DNA of 9,223 nucleotides from an uncultured Gemmatimonadota bacterium (GTDB lineage: Bacteria; Gemmatimonadota; Gemmatimonadetes; Gemmatimonadales; Gemmatimonadaceae), in the NCBI GenBank assembly GCA_946479995.1, contig CAMLIU010000040.1:1-9223 (forward strand). Reading direction: 5' to 3'. Every line of letters begins with the position of its first letter. Position 1 is the stretch's first letter. Both the position numbers and the translations under genes were made by a program. Positions 7,128-9,223 of this stretch are shown piece by piece. A model generated the notes under the pieces. The model was not told the DNA's origin and did not search any database. It saw nothing but the letters and a program-made list of their open reading frames with translations.

Positions 7128-7946
7128 ATGCTGCCGTCGGGTCGGACCTTCTACAAGATGAGCGGCTCGGGAAACGACTTCATCATGGTCAACGCCATGA
7201 CGGAGCCGGCGGGCGAGCTCGCAGAAGCGACCCGGATCCAGGCTCTATGTGCGCGCGGGACAGGGGTGGGGGCGGACGGTATCGTCTTTCTGGGCCCATC
7301 GAGCTCGGCTGACTTCCAGATGACCTACCTCAACAGCGACGGCTCCCGCGCCGACCTCTGCGGGAACGCGTCGCTCTGCTCGGCGCGGCTGGCGAGCGAG
7401 CTCGGCATCGTCAACCGGACCGACTTCCGGATCGAGACGGACGCCGGGATCCTGGCGGCCCGACTGCGAAACGGAGCCCCGGAAGTGGAGCTCCCGCCCG
7501 TCTGGGAGGTACGCCCGAAGCTGCCATTTCGGCTGGTCGATGGTGAGTCTTGGATCGGTTTCGCGCTTGCGGGGGTGCCGCATCTGGGGGTGCGTTGCGA
7601 GTCCGTCGAGGCGGTCGACGTGGTCGGTCGAGGGCGTCCGCTGCGCCACGATCCGTCGCTGGCGCGGGGCGCGAACGTGAACTTCCTGGCACCGGACGGC
7701 TCGGGTGGATGGCTGATCCGGACGTACGAGCGCGGCGTGGAGGGCGAGACGCTGGCGTGCGGGACGGGGGCCGTGGCGTCGGCCATCCTTCTCGTCGAGG
7801 CCGGTGAGGCGGAGAGCCCGGTCCGCCTCCGCACCCGCTCCGGGAGGACGCTGACCGTGCGCCTCCGGAGGAGCGAGCGAGGGTGGGAGCCGTCGCTCTC
7901 GGGGGAGGCCAGGATCGTGTTCGAGGGCCGGCTCGGCGAGTCCTGA
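7128..7946 (+). CDS. dapF: Diaminopimelate epimerase
   Basis: This 272-residue enzyme interconverts LL- and meso-diaminopimelate without a cofactor, feeding lysine and peptidoglycan synthesis in the cytoplasm. Evidence is the opening FYKMSGSGNDF (8-18), NSDGSRADLCGN (69-80) with the first catalytic cysteine C78, GVPH (149-152), GANVNFL (181-187), and YERGVEGETLACGTGAVA (200-217) with the second catalytic cysteine C211. The two half-domains and total length are normal. The motif after the first cysteine reads CGNASLC, where most DapF proteins have CGNG-x-R, so the usual arginine is leucine here (residue 83). Both catalytic cysteines and the ERG element remain, so activity is expected. It is the last gene of the plus-strand run, 22 nt after the DPM1-like gene with its own strong ribosome site. 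A related cofactor-independent racemase of the same fold is a less likely alternative. Confidence 0.93.
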   Translation: MLPSGRTFYKMSGSGNDFIMVNAMTEPAGELAEATRIQALCARGTGVGADGIVFLGPSSSADFQMTYLNSDGSRADLCGNASLCSARLASELGIVNRTDFRIETDAGILAARLRNGAPEVELPPVWEVRPKLPFRLVDGESWIGFALAGVPHLGVRCESVEAVDVVGRGRPLRHDPSLARGANVNFLAPDGSGGWLIRTYERGVEGETLACGTGAVASAILLVEAGEAESPVRLRTRSGRTLTVRLRRSERGWEPSLSGEARIVFEGRLGES

Positions 7947-8155
7947 GAGCCTTCCAGCAGACCCGTTTTCGCGGAGCCGAAGGACTTCCGCCAAACCGAA
8001 CCCGACAGCGATTGCGACAGTAGACGTCGGCGGCGATTCGTCGCACGGTGATGAGGATCGCTCAACGAAGCAGACCGACAAATCACTCGAGCTCGCGAGC
8101 GCAAGGTGCAGAGCTTCCGTGGCTTGGGGAGATTCAGGGCCAGAGCGGGGACTGG

Positions 8156-8173
8156 TTCTCCACATTTCTCCAC
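8156..8173 (+). repeat. Direct repeat TTCTCCAC x2, 10-nt period
   Basis: Two exact copies of TTCTCCAC (8156-8163 and 8166-8173) are separated by AT, placing them one helical turn apart. They sit about 10 nt before the AT-rich island, which is the arrangement of a small tandem protein-binding site. Chance occurrence is possible. Confidence 0.5.
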
Positions 8174-8182
8174 CGGCCTTGG

Positions 8183-8210
8183 TTTACATAATACATCTTA
8201 TACGTATCTA
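8183..8210 (+). promoter_or_regulatory. AT-rich island, candidate promoter/operator
   Basis: In a strongly GC-rich window this stretch is almost entirely A/T. On the plus strand TTTACA (8183-8188) and TATCTA (8205-8210) stand 16 nt apart, a passable sigma-70-type pair. It also contains ATACATCT (8191-8198) and ATACGTATCT (8200-8209), two near-copies ending 11 nt apart, and the palindrome ATACGTAT (8200-8207). No convincing gene follows on either strand, so it could drive a small RNA, be an operator, or be a remnant of a mobile element. Confidence 0.3.
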
Positions 8211-8349
8211 GTCTGTTGAGCTTGTTGGCGGACTGATGCGGTGGTGTCGGCTTTCACCGCGCCCCCTCGCTTCGCTCCGCTCGTTGCGCCCTTCCAGGTT
8301 GCACGCCGGCCTATTCCGCCATCCTGGCTTTCCGCACGCGGAATACGCG

Positions 8350-8388
8350 GCGGGCCGGGCAGCGAGGAATTCTCGCCGCCCGGCCCGC
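8350..8388. terminator. GC-rich hairpin, possible bidirectional terminator
   Basis: An 11-bp perfect stem (8350-8360 with 8378-8388) continues, after one A/C mismatch, into a 5-bp stem GCGAG/CTCGC around the 5-nt loop GAATT. It lies 84 nt past the stop of the minus-strand TPR gene and between convergent genes, the usual place for a terminator. There is no clear U-tract on either side, so Rho-independent activity is uncertain; it could instead block 3' exonucleases. Confidence 0.45.
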
Positions 8389-8471
8389 TCGTCAACTACT
8401 TCGGAAGCTCCTTGGCGCCCCCGCGTTACTAGAACCTCGTGCCGGTCTCCGCTAGCGCGGCCGGGTGGACG

Positions 8472-9137
8472 TCATCCCTGGGCCGGCTGTGCGGCCATTG
8501 CTCCCAGCCGGACCCGGGCTTCCGCCGCCGCTGACGGGTTGTCGGTCTGCTTGCTGAGCGCCTCCCAGATCTTCCTCGCCTCGGCGTTCTTGTTCGCCAT
8601 CATGTAGGCGTTGCCGGCGCGCGCCAGGTAGAACGCCTTCTCGCTGGCCAGCTGGCTCGTCGCCGCCGCCGCCTCGTATTCTGCTGCCGCTTCGGCAGGC
8701 TTGTCGAGCTGTGAATACGCGTCTGCCAGCAGGCCCTTGGCCGCTGCCGCGTTCGGTCCGTCGAGGCGGCCGGCCAGCCCTTTCAGGTAGTCCGCCGCCG
8801 CCTGATAATCTCCCTTCTGAAGCTTCAGCTGGCCAAGGAGGAGCCCCGCCTCAGCTCCTGCCGTGGTGCCTGCGTACCGGTCAGCCACCTTCTGGAGGTC
8901 CGACTCGGCGAGCGGGACGTTGCCGGATGCCACCGACTGCTTCGCCTGCAGGAGCTGCCGGTCGGCATTCTCGAGCTTGATCGCCTTCGCCCGCATCGAG
9001 TACCAGGTACCGGCAGCGGCCACGAGGACGATCACGGCGCCAATCCCTACCCAGCGCGAGTTCACGTGGAACCAGTCCATGAAGCCTTCGACCTTGGGCT
9101 CAGCGCGGGTACTCTTGTCGGTTATGGGATGCGTCAT
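8472..9137 (-). CDS. Membrane-anchored TPR protein (YfgM / TPR_21-like)
   Basis: From the ATG at 9137 this is 221 residues. A short charged cytoplasmic N-terminus (1-28) is followed by one membrane span (about 29-47, WVGIGAVIVLVAAAGTWYS) and an alanine-rich helical region to the end. That region contains tetratricopeptide-like repeats, for example GLLLGQLKLQKGDYQAAADY (98-117), KGLLADAYSQLDKPAEAAAEY (134-154) and ARAGNAYMMANKNAEARKIW (172-191). The layout matches YfgM/TPR_21 proteins, which in Escherichia coli associate with the Sec translocon and periplasmic chaperones; equivalence here is inference. The frame can be opened further to an ATG at 9206, but that would run into the tRNA gene, so 9137 is chosen; no strong ribosome site is seen before it. 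The gene faces the operon tail-to-tail. Family is likely, exact role unknown. Confidence 0.82.
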   Translation of the reverse strand: MTHPITDKSTRAEPKVEGFMDWFHVNSRWVGIGAVIVLVAAAGTWYSMRAKAIKLENADRQLLQAKQSVASGNVPLAESDLQKVADRYAGTTAGAEAGLLLGQLKLQKGDYQAAADYLKGLAGRLDGPNAAAAKGLLADAYSQLDKPAEAAAEYEAAAATSQLASEKAFYLARAGNAYMMANKNAEARKIWEALSKQTDNPSAAAEARVRLGAMAAQPAQG

Positions 9138-9159
9138 GACGTCTGAAGTGGTTGGATGG

Positions 9160-9174
9160 GCCGCACGGCGCGGC
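9160..9174 (-). other. Small hairpin between tRNA-Arg and the TPR gene
   Basis: GCCGC and GCGGC form a perfect 5-bp stem with a 5-nt loop, one nucleotide past the tRNA 3' end. There is no T-run after it, so it is unlikely to terminate transcription fully; a tRNA-processing or attenuating role is possible. Confidence 0.3.
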
Positions 9175-9175
9175 A

Positions 9176-9223
9176 TGCCCCTGGGGTGATTCGAACACCC
9201 GGCCAACGGTTTAGGAAACCGCT
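9176..9223 (-). tRNA. tRNA-Arg (anticodon CCT), partial, 5' end beyond window
   Basis: Read on the minus strand, the anticodon arm GCGGT-TTCCTAA-ACCGT has a 7-nt loop with anticodon CCT, decoding AGG (arginine). A 5-nt variable loop, a perfect T-arm GGGTG-TTCGAAT-CACCC and the 3' acceptor strand CAGGGGC with discriminator A at 9176 follow. The next bases are TGC, so CCA is not encoded and must be added by tRNA nucleotidyltransferase. The D-arm and 5' acceptor strand lie outside the window. The call rests on all T-arm invariants and the intact anticodon arm. Confidence 0.93.

Larger units (their letters stand above)
7947..8471. other. 525-bp intergenic region between convergent genes
   Basis: No credible gene was found. 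The frames that stay open here have no good start or ribosome site and arise from GC-rich composition. The stretch holds a perfect palindrome GCTCGCGAGC at 8091-8100, a direct repeat at 8156-8173, an AT-rich island at 8183-8210, a tRNA-Leu-like motif on the minus strand near 8300-8327, a short inverted repeat TTCCGC/GCGGAA at 8330-8343 and a strong hairpin at 8350-8388. No clear Rho-independent terminator follows dapF directly. Confidence 0.7.

Noticed and set aside
7245..8173. Two long minus-strand open frames over dapF and the following intergenic region
   Set aside because: They lack motifs and are Ser/Arg/Pro rich; dapF on the plus strand explains most of the region. The extension past 7946 shows no start with a ribosome site.
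8198..8395. A 65-codon minus-strand frame containing DGGIGRRA
   Set aside because: It has no ribosome site, crosses the hairpin and the AT-rich island, and resembles the class of spurious proteins called near tRNA genes.
8236..8607. Plus-strand open frames starting at 8236 and 8241
   Set aside because: They have no ribosome site or motif, and the longer one runs into the TPR gene on the opposite strand.
9138..9206. Extended N-terminus of the TPR protein from the ATG at 9206
   Set aside because: It would be encoded by the tRNA-Arg gene, and the added residues do not resemble the family's short cytoplasmic tail.
1..9223. CRISPR array, insertion sequence or prophage genes
   Set aside because: No regularly spaced long repeats, no transposase, integrase or phage-like reading frame was seen anywhere in the window.

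Overview
This is a GC-rich bacterial window (roughly two thirds G+C by eye) with long, tightly packed genes, use of GTG/TTG starts and a tRNA gene that does not encode its CCA tail. The gene set (sigma-54, diaminopimelate epimerase, polyprenyl-phosphate-type glycosyltransferases, a periplasmic TPR protein) fits a Gram-negative-type bacterium; the overall look suggests Gemmatimonadota or a similar lineage, but that placement is inference and no phylogenetic marker was tested.

Positions 1-7946 form one apparent plus-strand operon of seven genes separated by overlaps or very short gaps. It opens with the C-terminal part of rpoN (sigma-54, cut by the left edge). By an ATGA overlap it runs into a membrane-anchored GT2 glycosyltransferase, then a GT4 glycosyltransferase, a UPF0104/AglD-like integral membrane protein (LPG-synthase TM family), a large YfhO-family membrane protein, a DPM1-like polyprenol-phosphate mannosyltransferase-type GT2, and dapF. 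Junctions are 4-nt overlap, 9-nt gap, 14-nt overlap, 14-nt overlap, 8-nt overlap and 22-nt gap. Two of the starts are non-ATG (GTG at 2967, TTG at 6383), both supported by well-placed Shine-Dalgarno motifs.

The five central genes make a coherent envelope-glycosylation module. GT2 enzymes could charge a polyprenyl-phosphate with a sugar on the cytoplasmic face, a multi-spanning protein could help move or use it, and YfhO (a GT-C-like family that works with the GT2 enzyme CsbB in Bacillus subtilis) could transfer the sugar to an acceptor outside the membrane. The acceptor is unknown.

Positions 7947-8471 are a 525-bp non-coding stretch between convergent genes. It holds a striking AT-rich island with 11-nt-spaced repeats, an adjacent pair of 10-nt-spaced repeats, a strong GC-rich hairpin that may be a bidirectional terminator, and a tRNA-Leu-like motif that is probably spurious.

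On the minus strand, a membrane-anchored TPR protein (YfgM/TPR_21-like) is encoded at 9137-8472, and 38 nt upstream of its start lies the 3' part of a tRNA-Arg (anticodon CCT) that is cut by the right edge.
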